Shown: positions 33,885 to 43,033 of the stretch, piece after piece
How positions within the stretch are numbered: position 1 is the first letter of the stretch
How the letters are laid out: each line of letters starts with the position of its first letter
Assembly (NCBI RefSeq): GCF_051859345.1
Contig: NZ_JBHYFV010000018.1
Coordinates: 1-64,000 of the forward strand
DNA: 64,000 nucleotides
Direction: 5' to 3'
Origin: Marivita sp051859345
Lineage (GTDB): Bacteria; Pseudomonadota; Alphaproteobacteria; Rhodobacterales; Rhodobacteraceae
The notes under the pieces: model-generated
What the model saw: the letters and a program-made list of their open reading frames with translations, nothing else
Databases searched by the model: none
Told to the model about the DNA's origin: nothing
Translations under genes and position numbers: made by a program

Positions 33885-36800
33885 TTACTCCGCCGCCTGA
33901 ACCGGTGGCTCGCTGTCATTGGCGCGGCTGCGGCGCAGCACCTTCTTGAGGTCTTCAAGCCGTGGCGCACCGGTTTGCCCATCTTCGTAATCTGTGCCCG
34001 GCAGGTCGTCATCGTCCCACAGGATCGTCGGCGATTTGAGCTGACGCGCCGCCCGTTGCAACGCCCAGTCGCGGCCCGCCCGGCTGGTGCGCCCACCGCC
34101 CAGCCGGGCGATCAGGCGGAAGAACCACAGCGCGTATGTTGTGAACCAGACCCGCAGCGCCAGCATCGACGGCGTGAAGACCAGCGTCAGAACAGTTGCG
34201 ATGCCAAGACCGAACACCACCGCCGTGGCCAGCTGTTTCCACCAAAGTGCGGTCGGGCTGTCGATGGAATACCCACCGCCGAAGAAATCGAGGCTCAGCC
34301 CGAACATCATCGGCGCAAGCCCTGCCATCGTGGTGATCGTGGTCAGCAGAACCGGGCGGATGCGGTCCTCGGCAGTGCGCACAATCGCCTCGATCCGCGG
34401 CATGTAGCGCGCATATTCCTGGTAGGTGTCGATCAGGACAATGTTGTTGTTCACCACGATCCCCGCCAACGCCACGATCCCGGTGCCGGTCATGATGATG
34501 CTGAAGGTCTGGTCCATGACCAGCATGCCGATCAGCACACCCGTGGTGGACAGGACCACCGCCAAAAGCACCAGAACCGCGTTGTAGAAGCTGTTGAACT
34601 GCGCCAGCAGGATGATGAACATCAGCCCGAGTGCTGCCCCGAAAGCCTTGCCAAGAAACGCCTGGCTTTCGGCCTGTTCTTCCTGATCGCCGGTCCACTC
34701 CCACTCCACGCCGGGCAGGGGATTGGCCTCAAGCCAAGTGGTCAGTTCTGCGATGCGTTCGTTGGGATTGATCGGAATGATCCGCGCACCATCGTCGAGC
34801 GCCCCCTGAACTGCGCCGACCGATGCAGCCTGTCCGTCGAACAGGACATAGCGTGTTCCGCCGGTCCCCGCGATGGCCCCGTCCTCGCGCTCTTGCACAA
34901 CAGCGAATGTGGAGACACCCTCCGGTCCGTCCGCCACCACTTTCGATAGACCCGGCAGCACATCCGCCTTCACATCGAAATAGCGTTTCTGGTCCACACG
35001 GTTGATTTCGGCCAGTTTGGCCACCGGTTTGCGGGTGATAAAGTTCGACAGTGGCACCAGCCCGTCAGCCGTGCGCACACGCAGCGTGTCCAGCGTTGAC
35101 AGGAACCGGTCTTCCTTGGGCAGGCGCACGCGGATCTCGATCTCTTCGTCAGAACTTTCGACCCGCATCGTATCAAGCAGGATGCCGCGCGTGACCAGTT
35201 GCACCATCGCGCCGACGACAGCCACGTTGGCCCCGTATCGACCCGCCTTTTCGACATCCACGTCGATCTGCCAGTCGATGCCGGGCAGGGGCAGGGTGTC
35301 TTCGACCAGCGTCAGGCCGGGGGTTGCCTCGAAATGGGCGCGGGTGCCGCGCGTGGCGGCAACAAGATCGTCCCAGTTGTCGCCCTTGAGACGCAGATGC
35401 ACCGCCTTGCCCGAGGCCGGCCCCTGCGCAAGTCCCTTGACCTCGGTCTGGATGCCCGGAAGCGTCGCCAGCTGGGCGGACAATTCGTCGATCACAACGT
35501 CGCCGTCCAGTTCCTCTACCGTGACATCACCCCGCTGTGCCGCAACTTCGGCCCGGTCTTCCCAGGGGATCGTCTCGAACTGGACCTGACCGATGGTGTC
35601 CTTGGGAATCGCCGCACCGCTGGCGTCGGAATTCAACCCGCCATCCCCGGCAAAAGCAAAGGCGGTGACGACACCGCGATGGGCCAGGACGATCTCTTCC
35701 GCGCGGCGCACAAGGGCGTCCTTTTCCTCGATGCTGAGGTTGCCGCGTGCCCGGACGTAGACAATCGCCTGTTCAGGCTCGGATTCGACAAAGAACTCGA
35801 CGCCGTTGTTGTTCTGGCTGAACACACCGAACACCGAAACGACGAAAAAGATCACCGCGCCGATGGTCACAACCGGCATCACCGGGTTGCCCGCGATGGC
35901 CTTGATGACCCAGCCAAAGGCGGTGCGGCGGCGCTGCCCCTCGATCCGGGTCTTGCGCCAACGGATTTCGGCGGCCCCCAGAACAACAGAGGACGCAACC
36001 GCAAAGATCAGGAACGGCGCGCTGCGTACGATCCAGGCCAGCGCCGTGGCAAGGCCACCGCCGCCCATGGACCCCTCAATCGCCGTGACCAATGCGCCCC
36101 AGACGCCGATATAGTCCTTCTGCAGGACCAGCATGGCCCCGACAAACAGACCGAGCAGGACCACGGGCACCAGCGCGGCGCGCACGATCCACGGAAAGCC
36201 CGAGCGAAGCCCCTCGGTGACACCGGTCAACAGCCGGCTGAACCGTCCGGTCACACCCCCCATGACCGGCAGATAGACCAGCGCCACAACCAGCGAGGCC
36301 GACAGGACAAAGATCAGGGTCACGGGCAGCATGCCCATGAATTCACCCGGCACGCCGGGCCAGAAAAGCATCGGCAGAAACGCACACAGCGTTGTCGCGG
36401 TTGAACTGACCACAGGCCAGAACATCCGTTTCGCCGCCTCGACATAGGCATGCATCGGGCCGACGCCCTCTTTGATGCGCTTGTCTGCGTATTCCACCAC
36501 GACGATAGCCCCATCGACCAACATCCCGACGGCAAGGATCAGGCCGAACATCACGATATTCGAGATGCTGATGCCCATGATTGCCAGAAACGCAAAACAC
36601 AGCAGGAACGATGTCGGAATGGCAAATCCGACAAGCAGGGCAGGGCGCGTGCCCAGCGCGGCCAACACCACGATCATCACCAGCGCAATCGCCGTCAGAA
36701 CCGATCCCTCAAGCTGGCGCACCATCGAATCCACCTGCTGGGACTGGTCATTCGACGTGCCGACCTTCACCGCCGCGCGCAGTTCGGCGGGCCAGTTGGC

Positions 36801-37718
36801 CTGCGCGTCCGCGATGGTCTGATGGACCTGTTCCACCGTGTCGATCAGGTTGAACCCCTTGCGCTTGACCACCTGCAACGCCAGCGTCTTTTCCCCGTTG
36901 AACCGCGCGGTGCCCTCGCGATCCTCGAATGTCAGGTTGATGGTGGCCAGATCGCCCAAGGTGACAACCCGATCACCATTCACCTTGACGGGCAGGTCGT
37001 AGACATCGCGCTGATCATCAAAGCTCGACGGGATCTTGACGGCGAAACTGCCCTGATCGCTGCGCAGCTCACCTGCCGCGATCAACTGGTTGTTGTTCTG
37101 CACCACACTGATCAATTCGCTGGCGGTGACGTTGTAGCTTTCAAGCTTCAGGGGGTCGATCACCACCTCGAGCATCTCGTCCCGTTGCCCGGCAATCCCC
37201 GCTTCGAGAATCGCATCCAGCGATTCAAGCCGATCCTGCAAATCCTTCGCCACCCGCGCCATTGTCCGTTCCGGCACCGGGCCCGTCAGGTTGACGATGA
37301 CGATGGGGAATTCGGAAAAGTTGATCTCGGTGATCGAATATTGCTCGGCACCAGTGGGAAACTTGGACTGCGCCTTGTTCATTGCGTCGCGCACATCGGC
37401 CATGACCTGCGTCTTGTCCCAGCCGAATTCGAATTCAAGCGCCAGACCGGCATACCCCTCGGCCGCCGTGGCGGACATCGTCTTGAGCCCGTCCAGATCG
37501 GCCAGTTCGGTCTCCATCGGTTTGACAAGAAGCGTTTCACTGTCTGCCGCCGAGATACCGGGAAAGACGGTCGACACGAACAGGGCCGGGATTTCGATGT
37601 CCGGCTCGCCTTCCTTGGGCAGGCCGACATAGGCCACGGTGCCTATCGCAAGCGACAGCGCGATGAACGCCAGCACCATGCGGGCGCGTTCAGAGGCCCA
37701 GTCGACAATTCCGGTCAT
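33885..37718 (-). CDS. RND efflux transporter permease, enlarged (1277 aa)
   Basis: AcrB/HAE-superfamily permease: N-terminal helix, two large periplasmic porter regions, and the proton-relay helix motif GLILAVGMLVDGAIVVVEYAD. The usual length is about 1030-1060. Here about 130 extra residues with at least two hydrophobic segments lie after helix 6 (LVPVVLLGLFVGAMLVLQKD and PFLIFAVASSVVLGAAEIRW), and the C-terminus has a cytoplasmic tail of about 70 residues. It pairs with the membrane-fusion protein encoded just upstream (4-bp overlap). No outer-membrane channel gene is adjacent. Substrate unknown. Confidence 0.88.
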   Translation of the reverse strand: MTGIVDWASERARMVLAFIALSLAIGTVAYVGLPKEGEPDIEIPALFVSTVFPGISAADSETLLVKPMETELADLDGLKTMSATAAEGYAGLALEFEFGWDKTQVMADVRDAMNKAQSKFPTGAEQYSITEINFSEFPIVIVNLTGPVPERTMARVAKDLQDRLESLDAILEAGIAGQRDEMLEVVIDPLKLESYNVTASELISVVQNNNQLIAAGELRSDQGSFAVKIPSSFDDQRDVYDLPVKVNGDRVVTLGDLATINLTFEDREGTARFNGEKTLALQVVKRKGFNLIDTVEQVHQTIADAQANWPAELRAAVKVGTSNDQSQQVDSMVRQLEGSVLTAIALVMIVVLAALGTRPALLVGFAIPTSFLLCFAFLAIMGISISNIVMFGLILAVGMLVDGAIVVVEYADKRIKEGVGPMHAYVEAAKRMFWPVVSSTATTLCAFLPMLFWPGVPGEFMGMLPVTLIFVLSASLVVALVYLPVMGGVTGRFSRLLTGVTEGLRSGFPWIVRAALVPVVLLGLFVGAMLVLQKDYIGVWGALVTAIEGSMGGGGLATALAWIVRSAPFLIFAVASSVVLGAAEIRWRKTRIEGQRRRTAFGWVIKAIAGNPVMPVVTIGAVIFFVVSVFGVFSQNNNGVEFFVESEPEQAIVYVRARGNLSIEEKDALVRRAEEIVLAHRGVVTAFAFAGDGGLNSDASGAAIPKDTIGQVQFETIPWEDRAEVAAQRGDVTVEELDGDVVIDELSAQLATLPGIQTEVKGLAQGPASGKAVHLRLKGDNWDDLVAATRGTRAHFEATPGLTLVEDTLPLPGIDWQIDVDVEKAGRYGANVAVVGAMVQLVTRGILLDTMRVESSDEEIEIRVRLPKEDRFLSTLDTLRVRTADGLVPLSNFITRKPVAKLAEINRVDQKRYFDVKADVLPGLSKVVADGPEGVSTFAVVQEREDGAIAGTGGTRYVLFDGQAASVGAVQGALDDGARIIPINPNERIAELTTWLEANPLPGVEWEWTGDQEEQAESQAFLGKAFGAALGLMFIILLAQFNSFYNAVLVLLAVVLSTTGVLIGMLVMDQTFSIIMTGTGIVALAGIVVNNNIVLIDTYQEYARYMPRIEAIVRTAEDRIRPVLLTTITTMAGLAPMMFGLSLDFFGGGYSIDSPTALWWKQLATAVVFGLGIATVLTLVFTPSMLALRVWFTTYALWFFRLIARLGGGRTSRAGRDWALQRAARQLKSPTILWDDDDLPGTDYEDGQTGAPRLEDLKKVLRRSRANDSEPPVQAAE

Positions 37719-39019
37719 TGGATGACCTCTTCAAAGCTCGGAGCGATCGGCACGCCGTCGGTGACGAATTCCTGCCCCACGGTGATCACGTCCACCTGAT
37801 CGGGCAGGCCGGTGACATAAACACCCTCTGGCGCGTCGCGCAAAACGGTCACCGGCATGAAGCGGGCCAACGCGTTTTCGTCGATTGTGCGAACACCAAG
37901 CGTGCCCTCATCGTTCAACGTGAGCGACGATGCCGCAAGCACATGCGCCTGCACGCCTTGCGACTGGATCAGGATTTCCGCCGTCTGGCCGTCCCGGATC
38001 GAAAGGTCGGGGTTCGGAACCGTCAGTTCGACACGAAAGGTCCGCGTTGTCGGATCGGCAGAACGCGACAGAAACGTCACGCGGGCCTGAACATCCGGCC
38101 CCTGATTGAACCGGGCGCCCGCCAGCGCGCCAACCTCGACGCGGTTCACGTCGTTTTCGGGGACGAAGCCAACCACCTTGATCGGATCAAGCTGGATCAC
38201 CGTCGCACACAAGGCACCCGGTTGCAGCAGGCTTCCCAGCTCTGCCGTATCGGTTTCCAACACGCCTGGAAAAGGCGCGCTGATATCCAGACGGTCGATT
38301 TCCGTCTGCGCCCGCGCCACCGCTGCGTCGGCGCTCTCGATATTGGCCTGCAGGCTGTCCAACCCGGCTTCGGCTGCTTTGACCCCGGCCTCTGCGGTGG
38401 AAATCGCGGCCTGCGCGCTTTGAACCAATGCTTCGGTATTGGCGACACGGGTTTGGCTCGCAAACCCGTCCTGGCTAAGACGTTGGGCCGCCGTGGCATT
38501 GATCCGGGCTTCTGTCAGACGCGACTGGGCTTCGGCAAGACGCGCCTGTGCCTCTGGAATACGGGCCTCGGCCTCGGGACGGCGCGCCACGGATTCGGCC
38601 AGACGCGCCTCGGCTTCGGCAAGGTTGGACCGGCTGGTGCCCGCATCGACCGAGCACAAGAGCTGACCTTCCTGCACAAAAGACCCCTTGCGAATGGGGG
38701 GCGATACGATCTTGCCGCTGACTTCGGCCACCACGGACACCTGTCGCGCAGCCTCGGTCTCACCGCGCAGGCGCACCTGCGTGCCGATTTCGCGGGCAAC
38801 AGACCGTTTTGCCATCACCCGTATGACGCCATCTTCAGCCTCTTCGGAGGCCGCTTCAGCGTCCGGTGCAGGCTCTTGCGACGCGGTTTCGACATTCTGC
38901 GTGGTGCCACCGCCGGGGCGCAGGTCGTTCACCAAGGCAAACAGGCGGTCGCGTTCGATGACAACACCATAAAGAACAAACGCAACCAGAATCGCGGTGA
39001 TAAGGGGAACAATACGCAT
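37715..39019 (-). CDS. RND efflux periplasmic adaptor (membrane fusion protein)
   Basis: 434 residues. An N-terminal membrane anchor (PLITAILVAFVLYGVVI) is followed by a lipoyl half-motif, a long coiled-coil hairpin rich in Ala/Glu/Arg repeats (about 130-250; EARLAESVARRPEAEARIPE), the second lipoyl half (SAPFPGVLETDTAELGSLLQ) and beta-barrel domains. It bridges the inner-membrane pump and an outer-membrane channel. It is translated just before the permease in an ATGA overlap. Inverted repeats upstream suggest control by a TetR-like repressor encoded elsewhere. Confidence 0.9.
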   Translation of the reverse strand: MRIVPLITAILVAFVLYGVVIERDRLFALVNDLRPGGGTTQNVETASQEPAPDAEAASEEAEDGVIRVMAKRSVAREIGTQVRLRGETEAARQVSVVAEVSGKIVSPPIRKGSFVQEGQLLCSVDAGTSRSNLAEAEARLAESVARRPEAEARIPEAQARLAEAQSRLTEARINATAAQRLSQDGFASQTRVANTEALVQSAQAAISTAEAGVKAAEAGLDSLQANIESADAAVARAQTEIDRLDISAPFPGVLETDTAELGSLLQPGALCATVIQLDPIKVVGFVPENDVNRVEVGALAGARFNQGPDVQARVTFLSRSADPTTRTFRVELTVPNPDLSIRDGQTAEILIQSQGVQAHVLAASSLTLNDEGTLGVRTIDENALARFMPVTVLRDAPEGVYVTGLPDQVDVITVGQEFVTDGVPIAPSFEEVIQ

Positions 39020-39094
39020 CAGACGAACCTTGTGCCTGCTCTTCTATGATCGGTCGGTTGCCGTCGACCCGGATATATGGTGCCGTAATTCATC

Positions 39095-39108
39095 TTGTCG
39101 GCAGACAA
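39095..39108. promoter_or_regulatory. Inverted repeat upstream of the RND adaptor gene
   Basis: TTGTC-GGCA-GACAA, 76 bp from the adaptor start codon. It could be a regulator half-site pair close to the promoter. Confidence 0.35.
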
Positions 39109-39123
39109 AACTGATACGGTGAA

Positions 39124-39141
39124 CTAATCGGTTTAGATTAG
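39124..39141. promoter_or_regulatory. TetR-like operator candidate upstream of the RND efflux pair
   Basis: CTAATCGGTTTAGATTAG has perfect 6-bp arms (CTAATC/GATTAG) around 6 bp. The size and A/T-rich arms fit TetR-family operators, which often flank RND pumps. No regulator gene lies beside it, so the call is by shape only. Confidence 0.4.
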
Positions 39142-39365
39142 TGAAGCAGCCAGTTTTTTTCAAGGTGAGCCGGGCAGTTCAATACGTCCAGTCATGTTTT
39201 TGGGACTCAGTCTGCACAGGATTATAGCGCAATCCGACCAATCGGCGCGCAACACTCCACAGAGCAAAGCGCAAAAGCCCCGCTTGGCACCTGACCCGCG
39301 TCGCGTTATGAGGGGCGAAATTCACGCGCGTTCGGCAAGAAACGCACGTCAGAGGGAGCATCACG

Positions 39366-40022
39366 GTGAGCGACACAGACAGCTTTATCGACGAGGTGAC
39401 TGAAGAGGTCCGTCGCGACAAGCTTTTCGGCTACATGCGACGCTATGGCTGGATTGCCGTCCTGGCGGTCCTTCTTCTGGTCGGCGGAACCGCCTACCGC
39501 GAATATTCCCGCGCAACCGAAGCCGCCAGGGCGCAGGCCTTTGGCGACGCGATCCTGGCCGCGCTGGAAAACGACGAAGCCGCTGACCGCGTTTCAGCCC
39601 TTGAGCAGATCACCGCGCCGACCGAAGAAGGTGCTGCCGTTCTCGACATGCTGACCGCAGCAGAACAAGGCATTGATGGCAACGGCGCAGCAGCGTCAGA
39701 GCGGTTGAATGCGACCGCCACCAATGGCGAGCTGCCGGAAATCTACCGCCAGATTGCCAGCTTCAAGGCGCTGACCCGCCCCGAAACGACACTGGCCGCA
39801 GAAGAACGCCGCGTCGCGTTCGAGGCCATGGCATCCCCCGGCGGGCCGCTGCGGCTGCTGGCCGAAGAACAACTGGCGCTTCTCGATATCGAAGCGGGCA
39901 ACACGGATGCCGCACTGACCCGTCTCAACGCACTTCTTGCGGACTCCGAATTGACAGCAGGCTTGCGCCGACGCGCTTCTCAGTTGATTGTGGCGCTGGG
40001 GGGCGAGATCGGGGCGTCCTGA
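39366..40022 (+). CDS. YfgM-like tetratricopeptide membrane protein
   Basis: 218 residues. A cytoplasmic N-terminus (IDEVTEEVRRDKLFGYMRRY), one membrane helix (about 28-45) and a periplasmic helical domain (to about 215) fit the TPR_21/YfgM family. In E. coli YfgM associates with the Sec translocon and PpiD. The order yfgM-bamB-der seen here is conserved in proteobacteria and supports the call. The GTG start follows GGGAG. Confidence 0.8.
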   Translation: MSDTDSFIDEVTEEVRRDKLFGYMRRYGWIAVLAVLLLVGGTAYREYSRATEAARAQAFGDAILAALENDEAADRVSALEQITAPTEEGAAVLDMLTAAEQGIDGNGAAASERLNATATNGELPEIYRQIASFKALTRPETTLAAEERRVAFEAMASPGGPLRLLAEEQLALLDIEAGNTDAALTRLNALLADSELTAGLRRRASQLIVALGGEIGAS

Positions 40023-40071
40023 TCGAGAAGGCCAAAGGGCTTCGACACGACAAAAAGACGAGGGCAGGGCA

Positions 40072-41400
40072 GTGCAAGCAAAATTTCTGGTGGCCGGCGT
40101 ACTAGCGACAAGCATGCTTGCGGCGTGTACGGAACGCGAGATCATCCTGCCGGGCGAACGCCTTGGCGTCCGTGAAATCCTTCAGGAACCCCAGGGCGGC
40201 GAGGCCGATGCGCTTGCCAATGTGACGGTCTCGGCCAACGTTCCCGCCGCGGTGAACAACCCGGCGTGGGCACAAAGCCATGTCAGCCCGTCGGCCCGCA
40301 CCACAAACGCCACGCTTTCGGCCAATCTCAGCCCGCTCTGGTCCACGTCGATCGGGCAGGGTGACAAACGCCGCGCGCGGATCATCACCGACCCGGTGGT
40401 TGCGGATGGTCGCATCTTCACCATCGACAGCGCGGGCCGCGTGTCCGCCACCTCCACAGGCGGCGAAGCGCTTTGGTCCTACAGCCTTGTGCCGCTGCGC
40501 GATGACAGCGGACAGGCGCTTGCTGGCGGCCTTGCCTATGACAATGGGCGGCTTTATGTGACGTCCGGCTTTGGCACACTCTCGGCTGTCGACGCTGCCT
40601 CCGGTCAGGAAATCTGGACCCAGAAACTGCAAGCCACGGCCACTGGTGCCCCAACCGTCTATGGCGGTCTTGTCTATGTGGTCGCAGGCGACAGCACCGC
40701 CTGGGCGATCGAGGCGGATGACGGTCGGGTGCGCTGGCAATCCGACGGCCTTGGCGATATCGGCAACGTGGCCGGGGCTGCCCCGCCTGCGGTCAACGAC
40801 ACCCACGTCGTGTTCTCGTTCGGCAGCGGTGCGGTTCAGGGCGCGTTCCGTCAGGGCGGTCTGCGCCTCTGGAGCGCGGATATCGTCGGTGCGCGCAAAG
40901 GCTTTGCCATCGCGCTGGTCGATGACATCACCGGCTATCCGGTGATTGACGGCAACACCGTCTATGCGGGCAACCATTCGGGCCGTGTTGTGGCACTGAA
41001 CGTCAATTCCGGCGAACGTCTGTGGACCGCGCAGCACGGCGCGATGGATCCGGTCTGGCCTGCGGGCAATTCGGTCTATTTCGTTTCGGACCTCAATGAA
41101 CTGATCCGCCTCGATGCGACCGATGGAACCGAGATCTGGTCCGTCGATCTTCCCGGATACGAACCCGTCCGCCGCCCGCAACGGCGCCGCGATTCGGCCT
41201 TTACCAACCAGGGACCGATCATGGCGGGAGGCCGTCTGATCGTGGCGTCCTCGGATGGCCTGATCCGGTCCTTCGATCCCACCTCGGGCGACCTCATCGG
41301 CCAAACCGAGATTCGTGGCGGCGCGACCACCCGGCCCGTGGTGGCAAATGGCACGCTTTATGTCGTCTCGACCAACGGTGTTCTGCACGCCTATCGCTGA
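40072..41400 (+). CDS. bamB: Outer membrane assembly lipoprotein BamB
   Basis: 442 residues. A lipoprotein signal with lipobox LAAC (Cys19) is followed by an eight-blade PQQ-like beta-propeller, seen as repeated GEALWSY, GQEIWTQ, GRVRWQS, GERLWTA and GTEIWSV blade ends. BamB scaffolds BamA at the outer membrane. The start is placed at the GTG after GAGGGCAGGG; longer upstream starts would put an Arg-rich leader before the signal peptide and overlap the previous gene. It lies between yfgM-like and der, the usual order. Confidence 0.9.
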   Translation: MQAKFLVAGVLATSMLAACTEREIILPGERLGVREILQEPQGGEADALANVTVSANVPAAVNNPAWAQSHVSPSARTTNATLSANLSPLWSTSIGQGDKRRARIITDPVVADGRIFTIDSAGRVSATSTGGEALWSYSLVPLRDDSGQALAGGLAYDNGRLYVTSGFGTLSAVDAASGQEIWTQKLQATATGAPTVYGGLVYVVAGDSTAWAIEADDGRVRWQSDGLGDIGNVAGAAPPAVNDTHVVFSFGSGAVQGAFRQGGLRLWSADIVGARKGFAIALVDDITGYPVIDGNTVYAGNHSGRVVALNVNSGERLWTAQHGAMDPVWPAGNSVYFVSDLNELIRLDATDGTEIWSVDLPGYEPVRRPQRRRDSAFTNQGPIMAGGRLIVASSDGLIRSFDPTSGDLIGQTEIRGGATTRPVVANGTLYVVSTNGVLHAYR

Positions 41401-41479
41401 CCCCTTTCGCGGGCGCGGGAAATAGGCTAGGCGGGCGGCTTGACGAAAACCGGAGCCCCTTGCGGAGTCGAGCGCGCAC

Positions 41480-42931
41480 ATGTCTTTCACCCTTGCCATC
41501 GTCGGACGCCCCAATGTGGGCAAGTCGACATTGTTCAACCGTCTGGTTGGCAAACGTCTTGCCTTGGTCGATGACCAGCCGGGCGTCACGCGCGATCTGC
41601 GCGAAGGTGCGGCGCGGCTTGGCGATTTGCGCTTTACCGTGATCGACACCGCCGGTCTGGAAGAGGCAACCGACGAAAGCCTGCCCGGTCGGATGCGCAA
41701 ACTGACCGAACGTGCGGTCGACATGGCCGACATCTGCCTGTTCCTGATCGACGCGCGGATGGGGGTCACACCCGCCGACGAGGTGTTGGCCGAGATCCTG
41801 CGCAAGCGCGCGGCCCATGTCATCCTTGGAGCCAACAAGGCCGAGGGCAATGCCGCAGAAGCCGGCGTTCTTGAGGCTTACGCGCTGGGTCTGGGTGAAC
41901 CGTTGCGCATCTCCGCCGAACATGGCGAAGGCATGCCCGACCTCTATACCATGCTGCAACCGCTGGCCGATCAATTCGAAGAGCGCGCCAAGGTCGATGC
42001 GCCAGAGACCGAAGTCGATGTGGGAGAAGACGATCCCGACGCCCCGCGCGCCATCACCAAGGCCAAGCCCTTGCAAATCGCCGTCGTGGGCCGCCCCAAT
42101 GCGGGCAAATCCACGCTGATCAACAAGATCCTCGGCGAAGACCGGCTGTTGACCGGACCGGAGGCGGGAATCACCCGCGATGCGATTTCGGTCCAGACCG
42201 AATGGGACGGCACCCATATGCGCATCTTCGACACGGCGGGCATGCGCAAAAAGGCCAAGGTGCAGGAAAAGCTGGAAAAGCTGTCCGTCTCCGATGGCCT
42301 GCGCGCGGTGAAATTCGCCGAAGTTGTGGTGGTCCTTCTGGACGCCGCGATTCCGTTTGAGTCTCAGGATCTGCGCATCGCCGATCTGGCCGAACGCGAA
42401 GGCCGCGCGGTTGTGATCGCGGTGAACAAATGGGACACTGAAGACGACAAGCAGGACAAGCTGCGGATGCTGAAAGAGGAATTCGAACGCCTCTTACCGC
42501 AGCTGCGCGGTGCGCCCCTTGTCACTGTATCCGCCAAAACCGGACGCGGACTGGACCGCTTGCAGGCCGCCATCGTCAAGGCACATGACGTCTGGAACCG
42601 GCGTGTCACCACGGCCCAGCTGAATCGCTGGCTGGGTGGTATGGTCGAACAACACCCGCCCCCCGCACCGCAGGGCAAGCGGATCAAGCTGCGCTACATG
42701 ACACAGGCAAAAACCCGTCCACCGGGCTTTGTGGTGATGTGCTCACATCCCGACAAACTGCCGGAAAGCTACAAGCGCTATCTTGTCAACGCGCTGCGCA
42801 CGGATTTCGACATGCCGGGCACACCGATCCGCCTGACCTTGCGGGATCAGGGCGACAAGAACCCCTACAAGGGCCGTCGCGAAAAGAACGCCGGTGCGTT
42901 GAAGAAGCATTTGGGCAAGGGGCGCGGGTAA
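41480..42931 (+). CDS. der: Ribosome biogenesis GTPase Der
   Basis: 483 residues. Two tandem G domains: first P-loop GRPNVGKST at 9-17, second GRPNAGKST at 204-212, with DTAG motifs and NKWD in the second domain; a KH-like domain (about 370-470) ends in GRREKNAGALKKHLGKG. In the first G domain the G4 element reads ANKAEG. Der assists 50S maturation. The ATG is 79 bp after bamB, within the same unit. Confidence 0.96.
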   Translation: MSFTLAIVGRPNVGKSTLFNRLVGKRLALVDDQPGVTRDLREGAARLGDLRFTVIDTAGLEEATDESLPGRMRKLTERAVDMADICLFLIDARMGVTPADEVLAEILRKRAAHVILGANKAEGNAAEAGVLEAYALGLGEPLRISAEHGEGMPDLYTMLQPLADQFEERAKVDAPETEVDVGEDDPDAPRAITKAKPLQIAVVGRPNAGKSTLINKILGEDRLLTGPEAGITRDAISVQTEWDGTHMRIFDTAGMRKKAKVQEKLEKLSVSDGLRAVKFAEVVVVLLDAAIPFESQDLRIADLAEREGRAVVIAVNKWDTEDDKQDKLRMLKEEFERLLPQLRGAPLVTVSAKTGRGLDRLQAAIVKAHDVWNRRVTTAQLNRWLGGMVEQHPPPAPQGKRIKLRYMTQAKTRPPGFVVMCSHPDKLPESYKRYLVNALRTDFDMPGTPIRLTLRDQGDKNPYKGRREKNAGALKKHLGKGRG

Positions 42932-43033
42932 GGCCGCGAGAGTCTGCTTGGCGAACTTATTTGCCGTGCGCTGCGCTTGTTCGAACGGCCGCTTTGATTT
43001 GCCTGGGATAAGTCCCGGCTCGGACAAGCTATT

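Larger units (their letters stand above)
39020..39365. other. 346-bp divergent regulatory region, efflux pair / yfgM-bamB-der
   Basis: No coding frame is credible. The left half holds two inverted repeats (39095-39108 and 39124-39141). The right half leads into the GTG start at 39366 with GGGAG upstream. No full sigma-70 consensus is evident on either strand. Confidence 0.5.
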
